Positions 29,007 to 37,707 of a DNA stretch of 64,000 bases are shown here, in pieces (the stretch's first letter is position 1; each line of letters opens with the position of its first letter). The translations under genes were made by a program, and so were the position numbers. The stretch is from Mycobacterium sp. BK086 (lineage in GTDB: Bacteria; Actinomycetota; Actinomycetes; Mycobacteriales; Mycobacteriaceae). The stretch lies in the NCBI GenBank assembly GCA_004362315.1, contig SNWL01000004.1, positions 620,001-684,000 on the forward strand. Direction: 5' to 3'. Under the pieces are notes generated by a model that made no database searches, was not told where the DNA came from, and saw only the letters and a program-made list of their open reading frames with translations.

Positions 29007-29034
29007 GGAGAATGCTATTCTCCTCTAGGAGATT
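29007..29034. promoter_or_regulatory. Overlapping palindromic operators between divergent acyl-metabolism operons
   Basis: GGAGAATGCTATTCTCC at 29007-29023 is a perfect inverted repeat (7-bp arms, 3-base centre). It shares its right arm with a second one at 29017-29034, ATTCTCCTCTAGGAGATT, which has one mismatch. The ribosome site AAGGAG of the next gene follows at 29035-29040. Size and tandem overlap suit a TetR-family dimer pair; the TetR gene at 32160 in the same operon is the obvious candidate, by inference. Confidence 0.6.
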
Positions 29035-29044
29035 AAGGAGTTCC

Positions 29045-30085
29045 ATGAAGAGAACGGAAAATCCCACAGACCTGGACACCGCGACCCTCGGCCGGTGGCT
29101 CGATACCCAGGACGCCCCCGGCGCCGGTGAGGAACCCGCCGTCGAGGTCCTCAAGGGCGGATCGCAGAACATGCTCTACCGGGTCAACCGCGGTGGTCAG
29201 GGCATGGTCCTGCGAATGCCCGGCCCCCGCGCCGACGAGCGCCGCCTGAACGAACTACTCCGCGAGATCCGCCTGGAACGCGCGCTCAAGGGCACCGACG
29301 TGCCGCACGCCGAGCTGATCGCCGCCGACGAGAGCGGCGAGGTGCTGGGCAAGCCGTTCTACCTGATGAAAGAGGTGGACGGCTGGAGCCCGATGGAGGG
29401 TGGCTGGGAGACCCCGTTCGACACCGACCTCGACGCCCGCCGCGATCTCGCCTTCCAGTTGATCGAAGGCGCGGCCAAGCTCGGCCGGGTGGATTGGAAG
29501 GCCCAGGGCCTGGAGGGCTTCGGAAAACCGGACGGCTTCCATGACCGCCAGGTCGACCGGTGGCTGGCGTTCCTCGCCGCATTCCAGGTGCGCGAACTGC
29601 CCGGCCTGGACGTCGCGTCGCAGTGGTTGCGCGACAACCGGCCCGCGCACTACACCCCCGGGATCATGCACGGCGACTACCAGTTCGCCAATGTCATGTT
29701 CGCCCACGGGGCGCCGGGCCGGCTGGCCGCGATCGTGGACTGGGAGATGACGACGATCGGCGACCCGCTACTCGACGTCGCGTGGGCGCTGCTCGGCTAC
29801 GACGGCGAGAACCCCAAGGACGACGGCTTCTACCTGCCGATGGAGGGTATGCCTTCGCGCAGCGAGTTGCTGGCGCACTACGAGAAGGTCAGCGGACTGT
29901 CGACCGAGAACATCCACTACTACCTGGTGCTGGCCAACTGGAAGCTGGGCATCGTGCTGGAGAAGACCTACGCCAGCGCGGTCAACGGTGGCAAGGCCGA
30001 CCCGAAAGTGGTCGAGGCTTTCGGCGCGATGGTGCCCGGCCTGATCGCCACCGCCGCCGACCTGGCCCAGGCCGGGGAGGCCTAA
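29045..30085 (+). CDS. APH-fold phosphotransferase, ACAD10/11-kinase-like
   Basis: The start is the ATG at 29045 with AAGGAG five bases upstream; 346 residues. The kinase fold shows LKGGSQNMLYRV, the catalytic loop GIMHGDYQFANVMF and the metal motif IVDWEMTTIGDPLLDVAW. It resembles the kinase half of ACAD10/11 and is followed immediately by an SDR (no gap) and an acyl-CoA dehydrogenase. The set fits conversion of a hydroxyacyl-CoA through a phosphorylated intermediate; this is inference from the eukaryotic fusion. First gene of a five-gene operon. Confidence 0.9.
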   Translation: MKRTENPTDLDTATLGRWLDTQDAPGAGEEPAVEVLKGGSQNMLYRVNRGGQGMVLRMPGPRADERRLNELLREIRLERALKGTDVPHAELIAADESGEVLGKPFYLMKEVDGWSPMEGGWETPFDTDLDARRDLAFQLIEGAAKLGRVDWKAQGLEGFGKPDGFHDRQVDRWLAFLAAFQVRELPGLDVASQWLRDNRPAHYTPGIMHGDYQFANVMFAHGAPGRLAAIVDWEMTTIGDPLLDVAWALLGYDGENPKDDGFYLPMEGMPSRSELLAHYEKVSGLSTENIHYYLVLANWKLGIVLEKTYASAVNGGKADPKVVEAFGAMVPGLIATAADLAQAGEA

Positions 30086-30844
30086 ATGGGTTACGCAGAC
30101 GACCTTTTCGACCTGACCGGCAAGGTGGTGCTGGTCACCGGAGGTAGCCGGGGTCTTGGACGCGAGATGGCGATGGCGGCCGCGCGCTGCGGCGCCGACG
30201 TGATCATCGCCAGTCGCAAGTTCGACGCATGTGAGGCGACGGCCAAGGAGATCGAGGACGAAACCGGCCGAACCGCAATGCCGTACGGCGTTCACGTCGG
30301 GCACTGGGACGAGTTGGACGGACTGGTGGCTGCGGTCTATGACCGGTTCGGCAAGCTCGACGTGCTGGTGAACAACGCGGGCATGTCGCCGACCTATGAC
30401 AAGCTGTCCAATGTCAGCGAGAAGCTGTTCGACGCGGTGATGAATCTCAATCTCAAAGGGCCATTTCGGCTTTCGGCACTTGTCGGCGAGCGGATGGTCG
30501 ACGGCGGCGGCGGGGTGATCATCAACGTCAGCACCCACGGATCGCTGCGGCCGCATCCGTCGTTCATCCCGTACGCGGCATCCAAGGCCGGCTTGAACGC
30601 GATGACCGAAGGCCTGGCCGCGGCGTTCGGGCCGACCGTGCGGGTCAACACGCTGATGCCCGGGCCGTTCCTCACCGACATCAGCAAGGCGTGGGACTTC
30701 GGATCGGAGAATCCGTTCGGCCGACACGCGTTGCAGCGCGCCGGCGAACCCCACGAAATCATCGGCGCCGCACTGTTCTTGATGTCGGACGCATCCAGCT
30801 TCACCACCGGCTCGATCCTTCGGGCCGACGGCGGAATCCCCTAA
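30086..30844 (+). CDS. SDR family oxidoreductase
   Basis: The 252-residue short-chain dehydrogenase has TGGSRGLG (about 18-25), NNAG, the catalytic Ser in INVSTHGS and YAASK, giving a complete Ser-Tyr-Lys set. The ATG directly abuts the stop of the kinase gene, so translation is coupled. It probably oxidises or reduces a hydroxy/ketoacyl-CoA intermediate in the pathway of the neighbouring kinase and dehydrogenase. Confidence 0.92.
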   Translation: MGYADDLFDLTGKVVLVTGGSRGLGREMAMAAARCGADVIIASRKFDACEATAKEIEDETGRTAMPYGVHVGHWDELDGLVAAVYDRFGKLDVLVNNAGMSPTYDKLSNVSEKLFDAVMNLNLKGPFRLSALVGERMVDGGGGVIINVSTHGSLRPHPSFIPYAASKAGLNAMTEGLAAAFGPTVRVNTLMPGPFLTDISKAWDFGSENPFGRHALQRAGEPHEIIGAALFLMSDASSFTTGSILRADGGIP

Positions 30845-30855
30845 GGAGTCAACAC

Positions 30856-32163
30856 ATGGCATGGGACTTTTCCACCGAGCCGGAGTTCGAGGAGAAGCTC
30901 GAGTGGATCCGGAACTTCGTCCGCGACGAGGTCGAACCGCTCGAAGTGATCTTTCCGAGCTGCGAGTTCCTCCCGCTGAACGAGGAACGCCGCCGGATCA
31001 TCGACCCGCTCAAGCAGAAGGTCCGCGACCAGGGCCTGTGGGCCCCGCACCTCGGGCCCGAGCTCGGCGGGCAGGGCTTCGGCGCGGTCAAGCTCACGCT
31101 GATCAACGAAATCCTCGGTCGCGCAACATGGTCGTCGATCATCTTTGGCACCCAGGCGCCGGATACCGGCAACGCCGAGATCCTGGCCCGGTTCGGCACG
31201 CAGGAACAGAAGGATCGCTACCTGACCGGGCTGCTGTCCGGGGAAATCTTCTCCACGTTCTCGATGACCGAACCCCAAGGCGGCTCGGATCCCCGAGTGT
31301 TCACCACCCGCGCGGTGCGCGACGGCGACGAGTGGGTGATCAACGGCCGCAAGTACTGGTCGTCCAATGCCTCGGTGGCCTCGTTCTTCATCGTCGTGGC
31401 GATCACCGATCCCGATGTGCCCGTACACAAGGGCGCCTCGACCTTCCTGATCCCTGCCGACACTCCCGGGGTGAACATCGAGGCGACGCATCACTTGGTC
31501 GGCTCCTATTCGCATGACCCCGGCCATTCACTGGTGCACTACGACAACGTCCGGGTGCCGGCCTCGGCGATGCTGGGTGAGGAAGGCGGCGGCTTCCACG
31601 TCGCGCAGTCCCGCCTCGCCGGTGGCCGCCTGCACCACGCGATGCGCTCCATCGGGGTGGCCCAGCGCGCCATCGACGCGATGGCCCGGCGCGCGAAAAG
31701 CCGCTTCACTCAAGGCAGTCTGCTGGCCGACAAGCAACTCATCCAGGAGATGGTCGCCGACTCTTTCGTGGAGCTGACCCAGTTCCGGCTGATGGTGCTG
31801 CACGCCGCGTGGCTGGTCGACACCGGTGGTGAGCGCGCGGCCCGCGAGGCGATCGCGGCGTGCAAGATCGCGACCGCGAACGTGCTGAAGTCGATCGGCC
31901 TGCGTGCGATCCAGGTACACGGCGGGCTGGGCCTGACCGACCAGATGCCACTGACCAGTGTGCTGATGGGTGGGATCACGCTAGGACTGGCGGACGGGCC
32001 CACCGAAGCGCACAAGGTGAACCTGGCCCGCCAGATCCTCAAAGGGTACGAAGCCGAGGACCCGGTGTGGCCCAGCGAGTTCCTTCCCAATCGCATCGAG
32101 CGGGCCCGCGCGAAGTACGGGCACCTGATCGATCGCATTCCCGCGCTTCCCGTTTCGCCATGA
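30856..32163 (+). CDS. Acyl-CoA dehydrogenase (ACAD10/11-like)
   Basis: The ATG at 30856 has AAGGAG seven bases upstream; 435 residues. FSTFSMTEPQGGSDPRVFTT, WVINGRKYWSSNAS and IQVHGGLGLTDQMPLT mark the acyl-CoA dehydrogenase fold. The slightly long C-terminal end (EDPVWPSEFLPNRIERARAKYG) is shared with ACAD10/11-type enzymes. With the kinase two genes upstream it reconstitutes the two activities fused in the human proteins. Its stop overlaps the TetR start as ATGA. Confidence 0.93.
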   Translation: MAWDFSTEPEFEEKLEWIRNFVRDEVEPLEVIFPSCEFLPLNEERRRIIDPLKQKVRDQGLWAPHLGPELGGQGFGAVKLTLINEILGRATWSSIIFGTQAPDTGNAEILARFGTQEQKDRYLTGLLSGEIFSTFSMTEPQGGSDPRVFTTRAVRDGDEWVINGRKYWSSNASVASFFIVVAITDPDVPVHKGASTFLIPADTPGVNIEATHHLVGSYSHDPGHSLVHYDNVRVPASAMLGEEGGGFHVAQSRLAGGRLHHAMRSIGVAQRAIDAMARRAKSRFTQGSLLADKQLIQEMVADSFVELTQFRLMVLHAAWLVDTGGERAAREAIAACKIATANVLKSIGLRAIQVHGGLGLTDQMPLTSVLMGGITLGLADGPTEAHKVNLARQILKGYEAEDPVWPSEFLPNRIERARAKYGHLIDRIPALPVSP

Positions 32164-32783
32164 CCGACCGGGCCGCGGCCGCCGTGGTGCGGGCGCTGGA
32201 CGACCGGCAGCGGGAAGCCACCGAAGAGGTGGAACGCATCCTGTCCGCCGCGATCACGGTGATGCAGCGGGTCTCCCCCGACGCGCCGCGGGTCAGTGAC
32301 ATCGTCGCCGCGGCCGGCGTGTCGAACAAGGCGTTCTACCGGTATTTCGCCGGCAAGGACGACCTGATGCTGGCCGTCATGGAACGCGGTGTGGGCCTTG
32401 TGGTCTCGTATCTCGAGCACCAGATGGCCAAGGAAAGCACGCCCGTCGGCAAGATCACCCGGTGGATCAGCGGATCGCTGGCGCAGGTCGCCGATCCGGA
32501 ACTGATCGGCATGAGCCGGGCGCTGGTCGGGCAGATGTCGGCCTCGGATAAGCGGCGGATGGGTGAGGAAGAGACCATGGCCGCGATGCGCGACCTGCTG
32601 GTCGGTCCGATCCGGGATCTGGGCAGTGCCGATCCCCAGCGTGATGCCGATGCGGTGTTCGTGTGTACCGTCGGCACGATGCGCCGCTACGTTGATTCCA
32701 CCGACCAACCGGGTCGCAAGGACATCAGCCACCTCGTCGGGTTCTGCCTGCGCGGGCTCGGCGTCGGAGAAGGAGAACGCTGA
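32160..32783 (+). CDS. TetR-family transcriptional regulator
   Basis: The 207-residue protein has an N-terminal helix-turn-helix (RVSDIVAAAGVSNKAFYRYFAGKDDLMLAV, about 41-70) and a helical ligand domain. Its start overlaps the dehydrogenase stop (ATGA) and its stop shares a base with the next start (TGATG), so it is embedded in the operon it probably controls. The palindromes at 29007-29034 are its likely operators and an acyl-CoA its likely ligand; both points are inferred. Confidence 0.92.
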   Translation: MTDRAAAAVVRALDDRQREATEEVERILSAAITVMQRVSPDAPRVSDIVAAAGVSNKAFYRYFAGKDDLMLAVMERGVGLVVSYLEHQMAKESTPVGKITRWISGSLAQVADPELIGMSRALVGQMSASDKRRMGEEETMAAMRDLLVGPIRDLGSADPQRDADAVFVCTVGTMRRYVDSTDQPGRKDISHLVGFCLRGLGVGEGER

Positions 32784-33757
32784 TGCGCGCCGTCGTCTGC
32801 CGCGAGTACGGCACCCCCGAAGACCTCGTCGTCGACGAACTGCCCGACCCCACACCGGGTCCCGGGCAGGCGGTGGTCCGGGTCCGCGCGGCCGCCGTCA
32901 ACTACCCCGACGTGCTGATGATCGCCGGGAAATACCAGATCAAGGTGCCACCGCCGTTCAGCCCCGGCAGCGAGATGGCCGGTGAGGTACTGGCCGTCGG
33001 TGAGGGCGTCGACTACCAGCCCGGCGACCGGGTGTCGGCCACCACGTTCGTCGGCTCCTTCGCCGAGCAGGCGCTGGTCGACGCCCGCGGCCTCACGCGC
33101 ATCCCCGACGGCGTCGACTATGCCGATGCCGCCGCGTTCGGCGTCACCAACCGGACCGCCTACTACACGCTGCGCACCGTCGCACCGGTGCAGCCCGGCG
33201 ACTGGGTCGTCATACTCGGCGCGGGCGGCGGAGTGGGCCTGGCCGCGGTGGACATCGCAGTTCTGATGGGCGCCAGGGTGATTGCCGCGGCGTCAGGTCC
33301 CGAGAAGCTCGAGGTGTGCCGCCAGCGCGGGGCAGAAGCCGTCATCGACTACGAGGCCGAGGACCTCAAGGCCCGGCTCAAGGAGATCACCGGAGAGCGC
33401 GGCGCCCAGGTGGTGCTCGACCCCGTCGGTGGCCGATACTCCGAACCGGCGCTACGCGGCCTGGGGCGCGGCGGAAAGTTCGTCACGCTCGGCTACGCGG
33501 CAGGCGAGATCCCCAAGATCCCGCTGAACCTGGTGCTACTCAAGGGAATCACCGTGCAGGGCATGGAAATCCGGACCTTTATGACCGACTACCCGAACGA
33601 GATCGCCCGCGACGACGCCGAGCTGGCGCAGCTGTTCGCCGACGGCAAGCTGCGCCCCTACCTGGGCGCCCGGTTCCCGCTGGAGCAGGCGGCGACCGCG
33701 CTGCGCTACGTCGCCGACCGCAAGGCAATCGGCAAGGTCGTCATCGACGTCGCCTAG
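32783..33757 (+). CDS. NADPH:quinone oxidoreductase-like MDR protein
   Basis: The 324-residue medium-chain reductase lacks zinc ligands. It has AAAVNYPDVLMIAGKYQ, the nucleotide motif VILGAGGGVGLAAVDIAVLMGA and VVLDPVGG, typical of QOR/crotonyl-CoA-reductase relatives. It ends the kinase-SDR-dehydrogenase-TetR operon and could reduce an enoyl product or a quinone. A small CCTAGG-containing inverted repeat at about 33753-33769 lies between it and the convergent sulfatase gene. Confidence 0.92.
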   Translation: MRAVVCREYGTPEDLVVDELPDPTPGPGQAVVRVRAAAVNYPDVLMIAGKYQIKVPPPFSPGSEMAGEVLAVGEGVDYQPGDRVSATTFVGSFAEQALVDARGLTRIPDGVDYADAAAFGVTNRTAYYTLRTVAPVQPGDWVVILGAGGGVGLAAVDIAVLMGARVIAAASGPEKLEVCRQRGAEAVIDYEAEDLKARLKEITGERGAQVVLDPVGGRYSEPALRGLGRGGKFVTLGYAAGEIPKIPLNLVLLKGITVQGMEIRTFMTDYPNEIARDDAELAQLFADGKLRPYLGARFPLEQAATALRYVADRKAIGKVVIDVA

Positions 33758-33763
33758 GCAGGC

Positions 33764-35650
33764 CTAGGGCGTGATGATGTTGAAGCTCGGATCGGGCTGA
33801 TCCAGCGCGCCGAGCAGCGACTGCAACGCTTGCGGATCACCGCTGGTCTCCAGGCCGGGTGAGGTGAAATCGCCTGCCGCGGCGGCTAATAGCCGCAACT
33901 TGGTGACCAGCCCGATGGTGGCGGTCGCGGTTGACTCATCGGCCGGGCACTGCCGGTAGACCAGCACCCCGTTGCGCAGTGTGAGCCGGTAATTTGTGCC
34001 GAGATCGGCGAACGTCACGTCGAGTGCGATATCGAGATCCCATGCGCGCGGCCCGTTTACGCTGATCGCCAGCACGTCGAACATCTGCTCCGGCGTGAGC
34101 TGAGCCAGCAGCGTGGTCGGCGACACCTGCGTCGGTGTGCCGAAGTTCCCGTCCCGCAGCTCGGTGGACCCGGACAGGAAGAAATTGCGCCACGTCGCGC
34201 ACTCGGCGCCGTACGCCATCTGCTCGAGGGTGTCCGCGTAGAGCTCCCTGGCACCGGCATGATTCTCGTCGGTGAAGATCGCGTGATCGAGAAGAGTTAC
34301 CGCCCAACGGTAGTCACCTGACTCGGTGGCAGTCCGGGCCAGTTCGACCACCCGGTCGATACCGCCCATGGCCTCGACGTAGCGGGGCCCGATCGCCTCT
34401 GGTGGATGCGCCCACAACCGGGCGGGGTTGCCGTCGAACCAGCCCATGTAGCGCTGGTACACGGCTTTGACGTTGTGGCTGACCGATCCATAATAGCCGT
34501 GGGCGTGCCACGCCTTGTGCAACGCGGGCGGCATTTGGAAGCCCTCGGCGATCTCGATGCCGGTGAAACCCTGGTTGAGCTGGCGCAGCGTCTGGTCGTG
34601 CAGATAGGCGTACAGATCACGTTGCAGGGAAAGGAATTGGACGATGTTGTCCTGTCCCCAGGTCGGCCAGTGATGCGAGGCGAACACCACGTCGGCGCGG
34701 TCGGCGAACGTGTCGATGGCCTCGGTGAGATAGCCTGCCCACCCGTGCGGGTCGCGGACCAGGGCACCGCGCAGCGTCAGCAGATTGTGCAGGTTGTGCG
34801 TCGCGTTCTCGGCCATGCACAGGGCCCGGAACTTCGGGAAGTAGAAATGCATTTCGGCGGGCGCCTCGGTGCCCGGGGCCATCTGGAACTCGATCTCGAT
34901 ACCGTCGATGGTGTGCTTCTCACCGGTGGTGGTGATATCGATCGTCGGCACGATGATCGCGACCTCGCCGGTCGACGGCGTCTGCCCCAACCCGCAGCCG
35001 ACCTGGCCCTGCGGCCCCCGCTCGAGGACCGCCCCGTACATGTAGCCGGCCCGGCGGGCCATCGCGGTACCGGCGTAGACGTTCTCCTGGACCGCGTGCT
35101 CGGTGAACCCCTCCGGCGCCAGAATCGCGACCTTGCCCGCGTCCACGTCGGCCTGGGTGGTCACCCCGAGGACACCGCCGAAGTGGTCGACGTGGGAGTG
35201 GGTGTAGATGACAGCGACCACGGGCCGATCACCGCGGTGCGCGCGGTAGAGCGCCAGCGCGGCGGCGGCGGTTTCGGTGGACACCAGCGGATCGATGACG
35301 ATGATGCCGGTGTCGCCCTCGATGAAGCTGATGTTGGACAGGTCCAGCCCGCGCACCTGGTAGATGCCTTCGACAACCTCGTAGAGACCCTGTTTGGCAG
35401 CCAGTGTGCTCTGTCGCCACAGACTCGGATGCACCGACGTCGGAGCGTCACCGGCGAGGAATCCGTAGGCGTCGTTGTCCCACACCACCCGACCGTCGGC
35501 GGCTTTGACCACACACGGGGTCAGCGCACCGATGAAGCCGCGGTCGGCATCGGCGAAATCAGCGGTGTCCTCGAACGGCAGGGACGTCAGGTGCTCGGCG
35601 TGAGCGGCTTCGATGACGGCGGACGGCGGCTTCGGTTTCATACCTGCCAT
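33764..35650 (-). CDS. Alkyl sulfatase, metallo-beta-lactamase fold (SdsA1/BDS1-like)
   Basis: The 628-residue enzyme hydrolyses linear primary alkyl sulfates such as SDS to alcohols and sulfate. The zinc motif is THSHVDHFGG (H151, H153, D155, H156). Further ligands are in the AENATHNLHNL region, and FASHHWPTWG follows. A helical dimerisation domain and a C-terminal SCP2-like domain (about 500-628) complete the family's domain order. No signal peptide is visible, unlike secreted SdsA1. M. tuberculosis Rv3762c is the likely counterpart. Starts at 35650 or at the ATG four codons later. Confidence 0.93.
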   Translation of the reverse strand: MAGMKPKPPSAVIEAAHAEHLTSLPFEDTADFADADRGFIGALTPCVVKAADGRVVWDNDAYGFLAGDAPTSVHPSLWRQSTLAAKQGLYEVVEGIYQVRGLDLSNISFIEGDTGIIVIDPLVSTETAAAALALYRAHRGDRPVVAVIYTHSHVDHFGGVLGVTTQADVDAGKVAILAPEGFTEHAVQENVYAGTAMARRAGYMYGAVLERGPQGQVGCGLGQTPSTGEVAIIVPTIDITTTGEKHTIDGIEIEFQMAPGTEAPAEMHFYFPKFRALCMAENATHNLHNLLTLRGALVRDPHGWAGYLTEAIDTFADRADVVFASHHWPTWGQDNIVQFLSLQRDLYAYLHDQTLRQLNQGFTGIEIAEGFQMPPALHKAWHAHGYYGSVSHNVKAVYQRYMGWFDGNPARLWAHPPEAIGPRYVEAMGGIDRVVELARTATESGDYRWAVTLLDHAIFTDENHAGARELYADTLEQMAYGAECATWRNFFLSGSTELRDGNFGTPTQVSPTTLLAQLTPEQMFDVLAISVNGPRAWDLDIALDVTFADLGTNYRLTLRNGVLVYRQCPADESTATATIGLVTKLRLLAAAAGDFTSPGLETSGDPQALQSLLGALDQPDPSFNIITP

Positions 35651-35670
35651 CCTTGCCTAGAGCGCGGGGG

Positions 35671-37635
35671 TCAGGTCCAGAATCCGTTGAGCGGTTCGGC
35701 GTACTTGTCGTTGTTGGTCATCGTCGGCACACCGAGCGCATCCTCGATCGTGCGCAGCGTGCTGTAGTGGTCGTAGTGATCGGTGACGACGAACGCACCG
35801 CCCTTCATGCCACCAGCGCTGACCGCCAGCGGCGATGGGATCACGACGGTGACGACGTGGTTGCCCTCGTTACCGAAGCCAAGCGTGATGTTGTTGTTGT
35901 CCTCGTCGAACGTGATGATCAGCACCGACTTCGTGGTCTTCCAGACGTCAGAATTCATGATCGTCGGCACGTTTTCCGCGAGGAACTGGTCGAGCGCTGG
36001 GACGTTGTACTGGTGGCGCGGATCGATCTGCGAGAACGCGAAGTGCGCCACGCCCGCCAGGGTGTCGACGGGGCCTTCACCGTTGGAGTCCTCGTCAGCG
36101 GCGAACCACACGAAATTCGGTGTGGTGGCGTCCGATTGGAGATCGGTGGCCATCTGCGTCAACGGGAACACGTGCGCGGCGGCGTAGGCCTGGTTGTCGC
36201 CGATTCCGGCGAACGCCGGCCACGGGGTTTGGTCCGTCGAATAGTTCGCCGTCGACTGCAGCGGCTGGCCTGGCGTCATGCCCTGCGCGTAGGCCGCCCA
36301 CGTCACCCCGGCGTTGTCCATGGTGAAGGCCAGGTTGTTCGGGTCGTTGATGCACACCGAATCGCAGTTGTAGGTCTTGCCGTAGACCTGGCCGCCGGCG
36401 ATCGCGTAATAGTTCGGCAGGCTGGGATGGGTCACGGCGTAGTAGTTGTTGGCGAGCCCGTAGCCGTTGATCAAGCTGTTCAGGAACGGCGCGTTGGGGC
36501 TTCCGACGATATCGCTGTAGCCCTTGTTCTCCATGTAGACCAGGAACACGTGATCGAGCGGCTGAACATCCGACACCGGCGGTGACGGGTCTGGCGGGGC
36601 GGCCTGAGCGGTCCCGATGCTGAAGGACAGGTTATCGGCGTAGGCGTTGTTGAATCTGGCGGTGAAACCGATCACGACCGGATTCAGGTCGTGCATGGTG
36701 AGCGTGACGACTGCGCTACGCGTGCCCACCGGGACCGTGCCGGTCGTGGTGCGCTGGCGGAATCCGGTCTGTCCCAACCGATCCAGGTTCGACACCGGAC
36801 CGATGGTCGAACTACCGAGGTAAAGCTGGTTCTGGTCGAGGAAGGTCACTTTCACCGTAGCGAAGGACGGGTCGAGCAGGTAGCCGCCAAGGTATCCGTT
36901 GAGATTGAATGGCACTGTGCCGCTGTCGATGTCAGCACTGGAAGCGCTGAGGTCCACCGTCTGGGTGAGCGCGGACGTGGCTACGTCGCCGCCACTGAAG
37001 AATTGGTTACCACCACCGGGCGGCGCAGCGTTGACACCTGGGAACGACACGATCGCAGGAAGATTCGGCCATGCGAAGCTCAAACCCACCGGCCACGCGT
37101 TGCGGAGCTCACCATACTTGACCACCGTCGGGGTACCGGTCGCCGTCCACCCGGGCACGCTGACCGCGCTGTTTCCGTAGCCGGCGGTATCGCCGAGTTC
37201 AGCGCCCGCATTCGTCAGCAGGTTGGGACCTGTGACGGGGAGCGCGGCGGTCGTGACCGCGCCCGCCTTCGCGATACCCGTGATGCGGCGCAACTCGTTG
37301 CCCGCATAGGCCAGCATCGACGAGATGGTCGCCGGCGTAGGCGGCGTGCCATCGCCGAGGAGCGCACGCAGGTGAACGCTGGGAAGTCGCTGTGAAGCCG
37401 AAAGTTGCTGAGGCTTGCCTAATTTCGCGGCCGACGGCCCTGCCGCCAAACTGGGTGTCGCTCGGTGCGACTTGCCCACTGCCACCGGTTTTGGCTTAGT
37501 CGCCGTGCTCTCCGAAGCGGCCGACGAGTTCGACGGCTGGGCATCCGCGACGCACGGCGTGCTCGCCAACCAGGAACCGATTCCGAGGGCTACCGCGAGT
37601 GCCCCGACCCTGCCGATGTGTGCTGCATTGCCCAT
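35671..37635 (-). CDS. Secreted phosphoesterase (PF04185-type) with N-terminal linker module
   Basis: From ATG 37635 (GGGAG about 8 bases upstream) the product is 654 residues. Order: signal peptide (about 10-30), Ser/Thr/Lys/Ala-rich linker, a helix (SSMLAYAGNELRRITG), a beta-sandwich domain (about 140-345) that begins NLLTNAGAELGD and resembles carbohydrate-binding modules, then a phosphoesterase domain. The latter has DHVFLVYMENKGYSDI, HPSLPNYYAIAGG, ITFDEDN and TDHYDHYSTLRTIEDALGVP, the metal-binding and catalytic elements of acid phosphatase/phospholipase C-like enzymes. It would act at or beyond the cell wall on phosphate esters or phospholipids. Confidence 0.88.
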   Translation of the reverse strand: MGNAAHIGRVGALAVALGIGSWLASTPCVADAQPSNSSAASESTATKPKPVAVGKSHRATPSLAAGPSAAKLGKPQQLSASQRLPSVHLRALLGDGTPPTPATISSMLAYAGNELRRITGIAKAGAVTTAALPVTGPNLLTNAGAELGDTAGYGNSAVSVPGWTATGTPTVVKYGELRNAWPVGLSFAWPNLPAIVSFPGVNAAPPGGGNQFFSGGDVATSALTQTVDLSASSADIDSGTVPFNLNGYLGGYLLDPSFATVKVTFLDQNQLYLGSSTIGPVSNLDRLGQTGFRQRTTTGTVPVGTRSAVVTLTMHDLNPVVIGFTARFNNAYADNLSFSIGTAQAAPPDPSPPVSDVQPLDHVFLVYMENKGYSDIVGSPNAPFLNSLINGYGLANNYYAVTHPSLPNYYAIAGGQVYGKTYNCDSVCINDPNNLAFTMDNAGVTWAAYAQGMTPGQPLQSTANYSTDQTPWPAFAGIGDNQAYAAAHVFPLTQMATDLQSDATTPNFVWFAADEDSNGEGPVDTLAGVAHFAFSQIDPRHQYNVPALDQFLAENVPTIMNSDVWKTTKSVLIITFDEDNNNITLGFGNEGNHVVTVVIPSPLAVSAGGMKGGAFVVTDHYDHYSTLRTIEDALGVPTMTNNDKYAEPLNGFWT

Positions 37636-37707
37636 GACCCGTACTCCCGCCACCCGATCCATCAGATGGTACGAAGTACGGGCCCTGCGCGGACCGTTAT
37701 TGACGGC

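Noticed and set aside
33753-33769. CCTAGG repeated pair between two convergent genes as a bidirectional terminator
   Set aside because: The stem is short, overlaps a stop codon and lacks a T-run.
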